This document shows, piece after piece, positions 1-8,121 of a DNA stretch of 64,000 nucleotides. Positions within the stretch are counted from its first letter, which is position 1; each line of letters opens with the position of its first letter. The notes below the pieces were generated by a model, which saw nothing but the letters and a program-made list of their open reading frames with translations, ran no database searches and was not told where the DNA came from. Source of the DNA: Methanococcus maripaludis C5 (GTDB lineage Archaea; AGJL01; Methanococci; Methanococcales; Methanococcaceae); contig NC_009135.1 of assembly GCF_000016125.1 (NCBI RefSeq), forward strand, positions 1,240,001 to 1,304,000, in the 5' to 3' direction. Both the position numbers and the translations under genes were made by a program.

Positions 1-175
1 CTACGACGGTAGATAGTAAAAGTTTCATATAGTCTCTCGGATTTAATTTATCAAATCCTTTCTTTTTACCTTCACAGTATGTTGTAAAATACCGTAAAAT
101 TTCAGAAGACGTTGAAATGGTTTTTGAACACAGTGAATTATATGGGGAAGATTCAAAATCAAGATCGCACTCCAT
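1..175 (-). CDS. Partial protein of unknown function, cut by the left edge
   Basis: Reading the minus strand from an ATG at 173-175 gives 58 uninterrupted codons to the window edge, starting MECDLDFESSPYNSLCSK. An AGAGGT ribosome-binding site lies 5 bases before the ATG. The visible part is hydrophilic. It has an RYFTTYCEGKKKGFDKLNPRDY stretch that loosely recalls helical N-terminal domains of recombinases, but this is too short to name a family. The gene lies just downstream of the chemoreceptor gene on the same strand, with only 32 bases between them, so the two may be co-transcribed. I do not recognise it. Confidence 0.6.
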   Translation of the reverse strand, partial: MECDLDFESSPYNSLCSKTISTSSEILRYFTTYCEGKKKGFDKLNPRDYMKLLLSTVV

Positions 176-207
176 TTTATACCTCTTGAAAAATAAAGAA
201 AAAGAAA

Positions 208-2397
208 TTAAATTTTAAACTGACTTGATTTTTTAGTTACTCGTTCTGCGACTTGAGTAACTTCTTCTGCAATTCCTCTGATTTCTTCAATAATTGAATT
301 CAGTTCTTCAGTTGAAGCAGTAACTTCTTCTGCAGTTGCAGTAAACTCTTCTGAAAGTGCAGCAATATCCTGTGCATTCTTTAAAGCGCCTTCGGTATTA
401 TCCGTAGCACTCTGTGCACCCTTTTTAATATCATTTATTTTGATTGCAGCATCGTTAACACTTCCTTTAATTCTTAAAAGTGCATCGTTTACTTCATCGA
501 TTGCAATTACTCCTTTATCGACTTCATCTTTTCCTTTTAATCCAAGATCCATTGTATCTTCAATTCTTCGATTTACGCCGTCAATTGTATGGTTAATGTC
601 TTCAACGGATTTTTTAATTTCTTCTGCAAGTGCTTTAATTTCACTTGCAACAACTGCAAATCCTTTTCCAGCATCTCCAGCACGTGCAGCTTCAATTGAA
701 GCATTCAATGCCAAAAGTCCAGTCTGTTCTGCAATATCTTTAATTAATCCGGTAACGTCGTTAATTTTTTTACCGTCATCACCAAGCATTTGAATTGCTT
801 TTCCTAATTCATCAATAACATTGGTTATTGACTGCATTCTTGTAATTGCGTTTTCAACTTTTTTAACTCCATTTTCAGAGTTTTCGCCGATTTCTTCGGC
901 AGCTTTGACTGTTTCTTCTGCTGCACCATAAACTTCTTTTGCAACACCATATGTATTTTCAAGTTGGTCTGACGCTTCTTGTAATTTTGCAGATTGATCA
1001 CTCGAAGCTTCTGCAACCTGATTTGCAGCTTCTGTAACTTGCGTTGCGGTTTCTTCTGCACTTTTAAGTTCGTCTTCAACTTTTTGAACCTGACTTGTTA
1101 ATAAGTCAACTTCTTCTCTCAGGTCTTTAATCAACTGTGCAACATTTGCAACTGCAGTGTTGATTGCTTTTTGAAGGGTGTTATTTTCAGTATTTTCATC
1201 AGCCCTTGCTGTAAAGTCCCCTTTTGCAACATTGTTCATTACATTGGTTACGTTATTAAGGAGATTTGCAAGTTCAACTTTATCCATATCCATAGTTTTC
1301 ATTAAATTCTTAATATTGCCAGCCATTCCATTGAATGAATCTGAAAGTTCTTGTAATTCATCGCCAGTTTTAACAGAGGTTTTGTAATCATAGTTACCAT
1401 TTCCAAATTCAGAAGTTCCTTTTTTGAGTTCTTCTATTGGTTTTGTAATTTTTCTTCCAGTGTACATTGCAATCAAAATCGAAAGCAATAAACCTAAAAG
1501 TGCTACGATTATAATCTGATTTCTAATTCCATTAATAACTGCTAAAAATGGACCTTCTGGAGTCCCTACAAAAATCATACCCACTACATTTCCATCCATA
1601 TCTTCTATTGGAGAGTATTTTGTAATGTATGACTGGCCTAAAACAGTTGCAGTTCCAACGTGTTCTTGGTGATTTAAAGCTTTATTATAAACTTCTTGTG
1701 ATGCAGTAGTCCCAGTTGCATCTCTTCCATTAGTTTGAACAGTTGTAGAAATTCTGACATTTTTAAGGAATATTGTAGCTTCATTTCCAGTAACCTGTTT
1801 AACTCGGTCTACCCAGTAATCATCTTTGTTTACGATATCTACAAGTGCTACACTTCCCACAAGTTTTCCAGAATTGTAAACTGGAGCAACTGCACATATT
1901 GCAAGAGCATCGTTTGCATTATCTACCTTATAATCGCTGTATTTTGAAGCCTCAGCTCCAGAAATTATCAAAAATGAACTTTGAACTCCATTTCCAAGTA
2001 ATTTTGATAATACAGGTTTTAAATTAGTTTGAACGTTATCACTTGATGATATGATATTTCCATATTCATCAGTAAATGCAATTAAATCCACTTCTGAGGA
2101 TTCTTTCATATTTTCTGCAAAATTAAATAATATTTCATCGTCGTTATTTGAAACTGCATCTGAAACTATATCTAAATTAGCAGTATAATCCGCATTAGTT
2201 TCAAACTCTGACATTACATTGTTTATCGTTTCTTCAAGTATTTTTAAATTAAAATCTACGCTGTTTTCACCTTGTATTTTCATTTCATTTGATATTTTGT
2301 TTGTTGAAACCCCTCCAACAATCATAAGTGGGATTACTGCACAAAGTATCATGAATACAAGTATTTTTGTACCAATTTTTTTAAAACTTATTTTCAA
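208..2397 (-). CDS. mcp: Methyl-accepting chemotaxis protein (transmembrane chemoreceptor)
   Basis: This is a 729-residue chemoreceptor that would sense a ligand outside the cell and signal to CheA/CheW. Membrane segments lie at about residues 10-30 and 288-310. Between them is an extracytoplasmic Cache-like sensor domain, followed by a HAMP linker (about 311-365) and a long coiled-coil signalling domain. The conserved hairpin tip sits near residues 555-590 ([20 protein letters not shown] and [12 protein letters not shown]). There is no C-terminal CheR-binding pentapeptide. The start is a TTG preceded by AGGTG at a 7-8 base gap. The ligand cannot be told from the sequence. No che genes are nearby, so this is an orphan receptor. 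A strong palindrome lies in its upstream region. Confidence 0.95.
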   Translation of the reverse strand: MKISFKKIGTKILVFMILCAVIPLMIVGGVSTNKISNEMKIQGENSVDFNLKILEETINNVMSEFETNADYTANLDIVSDAVSNNDDEILFNFAENMKESSEVDLIAFTDEYGNIISSSDNVQTNLKPVLSKLLGNGVQSSFLIISGAEASKYSDYKVDNANDALAICAVAPVYNSGKLVGSVALVDIVNKDDYWVDRVKQVTGNEATIFLKNVRISTTVQTNGRDATGTTASQEVYNKALNHQEHVGTATVLGQSYITKYSPIEDMDGNVVGMIFVGTPEGPFLAVINGIRNQIIIVALLGLLLSILIAMYTGRKITKPIEELKKGTSEFGNGNYDYKTSVKTGDELQELSDSFNGMAGNIKNLMKTMDMDKVELANLLNNVTNVMNNVAKGDFTARADENTENNTLQKAINTAVANVAQLIKDLREEVDLLTSQVQKVEDELKSAEETATQVTEAANQVAEASSDQSAKLQEASDQLENTYGVAKEVYGAAEETVKAAEEIGENSENGVKKVENAITRMQSITNVIDELGKAIQMLGDDGKKINDVTGLIKDIAEQTGLLALNASIEAARAGDAGKGFAVVASEIKALAEEIKKSVEDINHTIDGVNRRIEDTMDLGLKGKDEVDKGVIAIDEVNDALLRIKGSVNDAAIKINDIKKGAQSATDNTEGALKNAQDIAALSEEFTATAEEVTASTEELNSIIEEIRGIAEEVTQVAERVTKKSSQFKI

Positions 2398-2430
2398 AAT
2401 TATACACCTAACATATGGATTGGGGAATAT

Positions 2431-2453
2431 ACTTAATTAACTGTTAATTAAGT
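2431..2453. promoter_or_regulatory. Perfect palindrome upstream of the chemoreceptor gene, possible operator
   Basis: Two 10-base arms (ACTTAATTAA and its complement) flank a 3-base CTG centre. The palindrome lies 34 to 56 bases before the chemoreceptor start. A TATA-like element (AATATATATC on the minus strand, about 2481-2490) lies just upstream, which would place the palindrome at or near the transcription start. That position would suit a repressor. It is not followed by a T-run, so it does not look like a terminator. Binding is inferred only from symmetry and position. Confidence 0.4.
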
Positions 2454-2605
2454 TTCTTTGATCCGTCTATTTATTGAGATATATATTGTTTTTATGTAGG
2501 TAGCTGAAAATAAAAGTTATTAACTTAAGTGGAGTACCCAATAGTAAAACCGATATATTAAAAAATAGAAAAATAGTTTATTAGTATTTAATTTTAAACT
2601 GCTAA

Positions 2606-3493
2606 TCATTTCTTATTATTCATAACTCGTAAATACTCTTTTTTTCTTGATTCCTTGTTTGAATGAACGTACCCGGAAGTAGTGTTTAAATTTGAATGAC
2701 CCATTATTTTTGATAAAACAATCAAATTCATTTCATCTTCACAGGCTAACGTTCCAAAAGTATGCCTGAAAACGTGAGGGGTAACGTCAAAAGGAATTTT
2801 ATCCTTAGTAACTTCTTTTAAATATTCTCTAAATTTATCAATTGCGTAATTTGTAACCTTTTTACCCTGTTCAGTTACAAAAAAGCAGTTTGTTTTTAAA
2901 TTTAAATTTTCTCGGTATGCAATATACTTTTTAAGATGATTTAAAAGCTCGTTATCGATAAATACATATCTATCTTTACCGCCTTTTCCATCTCGAATAT
3001 ATATTGATCGGTCTTCTAAATCCACGTCATTAAAAAGTATATTTTGAAATTCTGATATCCTAACACCAGTTTTTAAAAGAAACAACGTGTAAACGTAATA
3101 ATCATAGTTCATTACTTTTGCTAACACAGTTGCCACTTGTTTTTCACTTAAATTTATTCTTTCCTTTTTTTCAAACTTGAGAGTTTTTACAAAGGTTTTC
3201 ACTGGATTTTTAAATAAAAACTGGTGTTCCACCGCCCATTCATAAAATCGATTAACATCATTTAATCTTTTGATTTTAGTGTTTTTATTTACGGCTCTTC
3301 CGTCTCCGGTCTTGTTATATCCATTATAGAAGTTTATTGCATCTTCTATTGTGATATTTTCCCAGGTTTTATTTTCATCAAAATACCGCATAAATGCTTT
3401 TAGACCGGATTTATAGTACTTTACGGTATTTTGACTATGGCCCGAATGAAATTTTAAAAATTTTTCAACGAGTTTTTCTGAAGATTCATCCAT
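2606..3493 (-). CDS. Tyrosine recombinase (XerC/D-like integrase)
   Basis: This is a 295-residue site-specific recombinase. A SAM-like core-binding domain (about 8-95) is followed by a catalytic domain (about 108-290). The active-site set is visible: R145 (TGVRISEF), a lysine in the GKGGKDR loop (about 170-173), H240-x-x-R243 (TPHVFRHTFG), H266 (MGHSN) and the nucleophile Y275 (SGYVHS). It starts with ATG after GTGA, 8 bases past the stop of the upstream gene at 3502, so the two are probably one operon. It could serve a mobile element or resolve or invert local DNA. It could also be a cellular XerA-type enzyme, but the unusual partner gene and neighbouring small RNA favour an element-derived origin. 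Confidence 0.9.
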   Translation of the reverse strand: MDESSEKLVEKFLKFHSGHSQNTVKYYKSGLKAFMRYFDENKTWENITIEDAINFYNGYNKTGDGRAVNKNTKIKRLNDVNRFYEWAVEHQFLFKNPVKTFVKTLKFEKKERINLSEKQVATVLAKVMNYDYYVYTLFLLKTGVRISEFQNILFNDVDLEDRSIYIRDGKGGKDRYVFIDNELLNHLKKYIAYRENLNLKTNCFFVTEQGKKVTNYAIDKFREYLKEVTKDKIPFDVTPHVFRHTFGTLACEDEMNLIVLSKIMGHSNLNTTSGYVHSNKESRKKEYLRVMNNKK

Positions 3494-3501
3494 GATATCA
3501 C

Positions 3502-4050
3502 TTAATTTCTAGTAATTATTTCATAGTCTTCGCCCATTGGTAACATTAAATCCCTAAGTCTGAAATATACTTTACCTTCTTCCACCCTTTGCTCCACAGT
3601 AGCCCCAAATTCCCTATGATTTGCTAAAATATACTTAAAAAGATTTATTTTACGATCATCATTTGAATAATTCAATACAACGAGAATTTCATCCCAAGCA
3701 GTCCAGATATCTTCATCCTTACTTCTTAAATAATCCTTAATTTTAACATACATATCTTGAATTTCAGTATCTGTATAAATAGAAACTAAATAATCAGACA
3801 AATCTTGTAAAGCAGTTGTAACCTTATCGTTTGATTCATTTGAAGTGAATTGAACATTTTCCAAAAGCGATATTATTTTATCCAATTTTGTATCGGTACT
3901 TTCGTTACCTTTTTCATAAATTTTATCAACCATATTCATACAAAATTTTGCATAAGAGCCGACACTTGAGAAACCCTTGTCTTTTGCCATCTCTTGATAC
4001 TTTTTACGTTCACTATCATCAGTACAATATACTTGCAAAAGTACAGCCAA
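3502..4050 (-). CDS. Integrase-linked protein with possible ribbon-helix-helix N-terminus, function unknown
   Basis: This protein of about 182 residues is encoded directly upstream of the recombinase. Its first 40 residues (VYCTDDSERKKYQEMAKDKG then SVGSYAKFCMNMVD) have the strand-helix-helix pattern of small MobC/RHH-type DNA binders. The middle and C-terminal parts are acidic and helical and I do not recognise them. I chose a TTG start at 4050 because GGGGTGG lies 5 bases before it. A GTG at 4059 in the same frame sits inside that ribosome-binding site. A role as accessory DNA-binding factor for the recombinase is inferred from the N-terminus and the operon only. Confidence 0.7.
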   Translation of the reverse strand: MAVLLQVYCTDDSERKKYQEMAKDKGFSSVGSYAKFCMNMVDKIYEKGNESTDTKLDKIISLLENVQFTSNESNDKVTTALQDLSDYLVSIYTDTEIQDMYVKIKDYLRSKDEDIWTAWDEILVVLNYSNDDRKINLFKYILANHREFGATVEQRVEEGKVYFRLRDLMLPMGEDYEIITRN

Positions 4051-4108
4051 AAAAACCACCCCTTTATATACTAAATACCGTTTAATATATTGGATGAAAT
4101 GAATATTT

Positions 4109-4119
4109 AATTATATATT
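4109..4119 (+). promoter_or_regulatory. TATA-like element upstream of the C/D RNA candidate
   Basis: An AATTATATATT stretch is centred about 25 bases before the first base of the terminal stem of the C/D RNA candidate (4136), the usual distance in archaea. The surrounding 50 bases are almost pure A/T, so several registers are possible, including one at about 4121-4131. The same AT-rich block may also carry the promoter of the divergent recombinase operon. Confidence 0.35.
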
Positions 4120-4135
4120 AATATAATATATAAAA

Positions 4136-4225
4136 GACTCGATGATGATTGTCATCCCTGCTGACTTTAATTTGTTATATTAGTTGCAAATTAAAGAAAT
4201 GATGAATACAGGGTTCCTGAGAGTT
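4136..4225 (+). ncRNA. Box C/D guide RNA candidate with a hairpin between D' and C'
   Basis: All four boxes are present in order. Box C is ATGATGA at 4142-4148. A 12-base guide follows (4149-4160, TTGTCATCCCTG), then box D' CTGA at 4161-4164, box C' ATGATGA at 4199-4205, an 11-base guide (4206-4216, ATACAGGGTTC) and box D CTGA at 4217-4220. A terminal stem pairs GACTC (4136-4140) with GAGTT (4221-4225). The C-to-D' distance of 12 matches archaeal C/D RNAs, which direct 2'-O-methylation with fibrillarin, Nop5 and L7Ae. The D'-C' spacer is 34 bases instead of a few. It forms a perfect 10-bp stem (CTTTAATTTG with CAAATTAAAG) around a 12-base loop. Predicted targets contain CAGGGATGACAA and GAACCCTGTAT; I could not identify them. 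Confidence 0.6.
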
Positions 4226-4228
4226 GCT

Positions 4229-5593
4229 CTATTTTCTACCCCATTCATCATCAAATCGAATAATATCATCTTCTTCCAAGTATTCTCCGATTTGAATTTC
4301 AATGACTTCTAAAGGCACCATCCCGGGATTTTCAAGTCTGTGTTTGAACCCACCGTTTACAAAAGTGCTTTCACCATTGCTAACAAAATACTCTTCATTT
4401 TCAACCGTCACTTTTGCCATTCCTTTTACAACCACCCAGTGTTCACTCCTGTGATGATGTAACTGGCTACTGAGTCTTTTTTTAGGATTTACAGTTATTC
4501 TTTTTATTTTATAAAAAAATCCTTCCTCTAAAACCGTATATGAACCCCATGGTCGATAAACAGTCTGGTGAAATTGCGTTCTTTCATCTTCCATAGATTT
4601 TAATTTGGATACTATATTCTTAACACTTTGAGAACTTCCTTTTTTGCAGATCATTAGTGCATCTTTGGTATCAACCACGATACAATCATCAATATCTGAA
4701 AGTGCAACCATTTTTCCAGTTGGAGAATAAACCAAATTATTTTTTGAATTGATTGCTATGTTTGACTTTTCAATAATATTTCCAGACTCGTCTTTTTCAA
4801 ACTCATCGTAAATTGCATCAAAACTTCCAAGATCGCTCCATGAAACATTTAAAGGAACTACTGCAACATTTTTAGATTTTTCCATTAAACCATAATCTAT
4901 TGAAATATCAAGAACATTTTCATAAATTTCATCAATATCTTCAGATTCAAACGCAGTATATATGTCGTTAGAGTATTTTTTAACTTCTTCTACGAATAAA
5001 TCCGAATTAAATAAAAACATTCCGCTATTCCAAAGATATCCTTTTTTAATATACTCTTTTGCTGTTTTTTCGTCGGGTTTTTCTTTAAATTCCAGTGCTT
5101 TGTTACCGATTTCAAAACTTTCTCCAGGCATTATATATCCATAGCCCGTGTGGGGAGTTTTTGGAACTATGCCATACGTTACAAGATTATTTTTTGCCAG
5201 ACCTTTTGATTTATTTACGGTATCTACAAAAATTTCTTCGTTTCCAATTAAATGATCAGAGGGGAGTACAAGAACATCCTCGTTATTTCCGGCACTTTTT
5301 ACAGCATAATATATTGCAGGAAGCGTATTCTTTCCATTAGGTTCTATAAGTACATTATTTTCATTAAAATTGATCCCTAATTCTTCTATTTGCATTAAAA
5401 CTAAAAATTTATGTTTTTCGTTTGTAACTATTAATACGTCGTCAGGTTTTGCCAGATTTAAACTTCTTTCAAAAGTTTTTTGGAAAAGCGATTCTCCAAG
5501 CTGTTTTAATTTTATGAATTGCTTTGGAAAATATTCCCTACTCATTGGCCATAGCCTAGTTCCACTTCCACCTGCAAGAATTACGACTTTCAT
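4229..5593 (-). CDS. manC: Mannose-1-phosphate guanylyltransferase / mannose-6-phosphate isomerase
   Basis: This 454-residue bifunctional enzyme of the ManC/AlgA type makes GDP-mannose from mannose-1-phosphate and GTP, and may also interconvert fructose-6-P and mannose-6-P. The nucleotidyltransferase domain (about 1-290) opens with GGSGTRLWPMSREYFPKQF. The C-terminal cupin domain (about 345-454) carries RPWGSY and a metal-binding QLHHHRSEHWVVV block. The length is normal for the fused family. The start is ATG after GGGGAT. The gene stands alone on the minus strand, but its product feeds gmd and the mannosyltransferases of the glycan locus 4-5 kb to the right. Its stop lies 4 bases from the 3' end of the C/D RNA candidate. 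Confidence 0.93.
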   Translation of the reverse strand: MKVVILAGGSGTRLWPMSREYFPKQFIKLKQLGESLFQKTFERSLNLAKPDDVLIVTNEKHKFLVLMQIEELGINFNENNVLIEPNGKNTLPAIYYAVKSAGNNEDVLVLPSDHLIGNEEIFVDTVNKSKGLAKNNLVTYGIVPKTPHTGYGYIMPGESFEIGNKALEFKEKPDEKTAKEYIKKGYLWNSGMFLFNSDLFVEEVKKYSNDIYTAFESEDIDEIYENVLDISIDYGLMEKSKNVAVVPLNVSWSDLGSFDAIYDEFEKDESGNIIEKSNIAINSKNNLVYSPTGKMVALSDIDDCIVVDTKDALMICKKGSSQSVKNIVSKLKSMEDERTQFHQTVYRPWGSYTVLEEGFFYKIKRITVNPKKRLSSQLHHHRSEHWVVVKGMAKVTVENEEYFVSNGESTFVNGGFKHRLENPGMVPLEVIEIQIGEYLEEDDIIRFDDEWGRK

Positions 5594-5650
5594 GTTATCC
5601 CCTTTGAAATAATATATATCAAAATTATTTTAACCCAAATAAAAAGTTAA

Positions 5651-7024
5651 TTATTTTACCATTGATCCAACAATCACGTTGTCTTTTACACGGAGCACTT
5701 TTACTTTAACACGTTTTCCAATCAATTTATTAACTTCATGTTTATAATCGATTATCTGGATTACTCTGTTTTTTGATGCACCGATAACTTCCCCATTAAC
5801 CCGTCCATCCATTAAAAGGGTTACTGAAATCGTTTCGTTCAATTTAAAAGGACATGGCAACCTTTTCCGGCTGTGACTTCCGAAAAATCCGTGTAAAGGA
5901 ACCTCTAAATCCAAGTTTATTCCATCTTTAAGATATTCTTTATGATAAACATCCAAAAGATTGTAAAACTTTGGAAAATCCCAAACTCTCATTTTTGGAA
6001 TTTTTCTTCCAAACTGGTAAGTTAAACATAACTGCGGGCCGACAATCGGATTTTTCTTGTTTGTTATGGGGTTTATCGTAGTTTGTGGTGTTTTTTGATC
6101 CAATTCAACTGCAAAATCGAGCACTTTTTTAAATTCTTCGTCATTGTAATGTGGAAGTAGAAGTGGTGCAATCAAAAGATGAATTTTGGAATTTTTTATG
6201 TACTTCGCAATTTCTAAAATTTTTTCGATATCGTATTTTTTGCTTCCTGAGAGCCCTTTTGAGAACTTTTCATCGATTGCATTAATTGAAAGATTAATTC
6301 TGTGAAGTCCTGCCCCTTCCAAGTCATCGATCAGCTTTTCAGTTAAATTAACTCCGTTTGTCTGAATTGAAACTATTCCTTTGTTTTTATAGTTTATCTC
6401 GTTTAAATTTTGAACTAAATCTGGAAGTGGATAATACAATGAAGGCTCCCCCTGTCCATCTAGGTGTGCTTCAAGCTTTTTATAGCCTTTAAAATCTGCA
6501 ATTTTTTCGTATTCGGAAACTAAATAATCCATATCAACGTAATAGTCGTTTTTTCGGGATTTTGAGTGAATTCCTTCATCAACAGAACAAAAAGGGCAGT
6601 TAATATTACATCCGCTAAGCCCCCTTACCTGAATTACATTTGTACCCCTATCAATCAGCCCAAATGCGGTGTGCCCGATTAAAGGCGTTGGTTCTGTAAT
6701 ATAATAAGTTCTCCGGTTTGTTGTTTTATTCAAAAGTCCTTCTGAAATGCTTTGAGACATTTTATTCAATATTCCTGTCTTTAATGAACCTGTAAGCACC
6801 TGTGCAGACTCAGAATTGTCATTTACAAAATCTTTGAAAGTTAAAATTCCGTTTTCAAGAGATACATTATAATTCATTAAAACGCTTACTTCGTAAGTTT
6901 GGTTTATTTCGAGAACTAGAGTATTTTCATTCAATATTGAATTGGTAATCATCTTAAATTGATTTAAATCAAAAATCCAACAATTTTCATTCCATATATT
7001 ATTTTTATTTGCATTTCTCGTCAC
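5651..7024 (-). CDS. Radical SAM protein with C-terminal TRAM-like domain
   Basis: This 457-residue protein has a radical SAM [4Fe-4S] motif C139-x3-C143-x2-C146 (GCNINCPFCSVDEG) followed by a typical partial TIM barrel with DGQGEPSLY and SIQTNG strands. The last 55 residues (GRVNGEVIGASKNRV to the end) look like a TRAM RNA-binding beta barrel, as in MiaB/MTTase and TrmA-type RNA-modifying enzymes. It belongs to a family of uncharacterised archaeal Fe-S oxidoreductases (COG2100 type, from memory). The fusion suggests modification of RNA or of an RNA-bound protein, which is inference. The start is GTG with GGTGT four bases before it. Confidence 0.8.
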   Translation of the reverse strand: MTRNANKNNIWNENCWIFDLNQFKMITNSILNENTLVLEINQTYEVSVLMNYNVSLENGILTFKDFVNDNSESAQVLTGSLKTGILNKMSQSISEGLLNKTTNRRTYYITEPTPLIGHTAFGLIDRGTNVIQVRGLSGCNINCPFCSVDEGIHSKSRKNDYYVDMDYLVSEYEKIADFKGYKKLEAHLDGQGEPSLYYPLPDLVQNLNEINYKNKGIVSIQTNGVNLTEKLIDDLEGAGLHRINLSINAIDEKFSKGLSGSKKYDIEKILEIAKYIKNSKIHLLIAPLLLPHYNDEEFKKVLDFAVELDQKTPQTTINPITNKKNPIVGPQLCLTYQFGRKIPKMRVWDFPKFYNLLDVYHKEYLKDGINLDLEVPLHGFFGSHSRKRLPCPFKLNETISVTLLMDGRVNGEVIGASKNRVIQIIDYKHEVNKLIGKRVKVKVLRVKDNVIVGSMVK

Positions 7025-7108
7025 ATTTACACCGGAGATTTTTAAATATGTAAAAGTAGTAAGTATCCATATGATATAACTATATTTAATTAATTAAAAA
7101 GTGATTTT

Positions 7109-7639
7109 ATGATAAAAATACTCGATGCTTCAGCGTTTATCCACGGATACAACCCCTCAATCGAAGAAGGAGAGCACTACACTACAAACGGAATCGTTTC
7201 AGAAGTCGTTTCAAAAGAAGATATTGTAAAATTGGCAATCGAATACGGAAAATTAAAAATACTCAACCCAAAACCTGAAACCATTGAAAATGTAGTGAAA
7301 ACTTCGATAGAAACTGGAGACACTATTTCAAACAACGACATCGAAATACTCGCGCTTGCAATCGACCTTGGCGGAATTTTGTATACTGACGATTATGGAC
7401 TTCAAAATGTTTCGAAAAAATTAAAAATAAAATATGAAAATATCGTTGCAGCAGGGTCAAAGGACGATTTCGTCTGGAAAAAAATCTGCAAAGGTTGTAA
7501 AAAGATGTATCCAATAAATTACCTTGATGATGAATGCGAAGTCTGTGGAAGCCCACTTTATCGAAAAATGGTAAAAAATAGACTTAAAAAAGGTAAAAAA
7601 TTTTATGATAAAAAGAAAAAACCAAAAAAATTATTTTGA
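7109..7639 (+). CDS. nob1: rRNA maturation endonuclease Nob1
   Basis: This 176-residue protein has an N-terminal PIN nuclease domain and a C-terminal zinc ribbon, the architecture of archaeal Nob1, which cuts the 3' end of 16S rRNA late in small-subunit assembly. Acidic catalytic positions are visible at D6 (KILDASAF), around D77 (NNDIEILALA) and at D94-D95 (YTDDYGLQN). Zinc ligands are C127, C130, C143 and C146 (CKGC and CEVC). The lysine-rich tail (KKGKKFYDKKKKPKKLF) probably contacts RNA. The start is ATG after AAGTGA. It is divergent from the radical SAM gene, with an 84-base promoter region between them. Confidence 0.9.
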   Translation: MIKILDASAFIHGYNPSIEEGEHYTTNGIVSEVVSKEDIVKLAIEYGKLKILNPKPETIENVVKTSIETGDTISNNDIEILALAIDLGGILYTDDYGLQNVSKKLKIKYENIVAAGSKDDFVWKKICKGCKKMYPINYLDDECEVCGSPLYRKMVKNRLKKGKKFYDKKKKPKKLF

Positions 7640-7669
7640 TTATATTTACTTTTTAATTTAAAATTGACG

Positions 7670-7918
7670 TTATATTTTCAATTTTTCTTCGACTTTTTCT
7701 GCAGCTTCACTTACTTCTTCAGCAACTTCTATGATGTTTTCAGGAATTTCTTCTGCTTTTACTTCAGGGTTTATGCTTCTGAAACTGATTCCAAGTTCCC
7801 CATTTACGTCCATTGAACCAATTTTAAAGTTAATAATTTTTATATTCTGTTTCAAGTCCACTCGAAGTATTATTTCTTTGTCACTTAAGGAATTGATTAT
7901 TCTTTCAAAGTCGTCCAT
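7670..7918 (-). CDS. Small conserved protein of unknown function
   Basis: This 82-residue acidic protein has a good ribosome-binding site (GAGGGGAA before ATG). The first 50 residues look like alternating strands (EIILRVDLKQNIKIINFKIG). The tail is an alanine/glutamate-rich helix (NIIEVAEEVSEAAEKVEEKL) that could form a coiled coil. There are no cysteines and no membrane segment. It is convergent with nob1 and divergent from mtd. I do not recognise the family. The clear start signal supports a real gene. Confidence 0.65.
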   Translation of the reverse strand: MDDFERIINSLSDKEIILRVDLKQNIKIINFKIGSMDVNGELGISFRSINPEVKAEEIPENIIEVAEEVSEAAEKVEEKLKI

Positions 7919-8060
7919 AAAATTCCCCTCTTTTCGAATAACTTAAATCTTTTTCACGGTTTTATATCTGTATTTGGCATTATTTATACCTTTATTTTTT
8001 ACCACCATAATTTTATAATTACAGTTATTAATAGGGGTAATAAAGATTTCGAATAGCAAT

Positions 8061-8069
8061 TAATATATG
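8061..8069 (+). promoter_or_regulatory. TATA box of mtd
   Basis: TAATATATG lies about 55 bases before the mtd start, with a purine-rich BRE-like stretch (CGAATAGCAAT) in front. Transcription would begin near 8090, leaving a leader of about 30 bases that contains the GGTGATATA ribosome-binding site. Confidence 0.5.
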
Positions 8070-8121
8070 CCCTTGAATTCAAAGGTAATACGGAAAGGAA
8101 ATAATATCTTTCGGTGATATA

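Noticed and set aside
86-3432. 13-base inverted repeat (AAAATACCGTAAA at 86-98 and its complement at 3420-3432) around the recombinase region, with a similar AAATACCG at 4073
   Set aside because: Both copies lie inside coding sequence, and a 13-base AT-rich match over 4 kb can arise by chance. I do not treat it as an att or inversion site without strain comparison.
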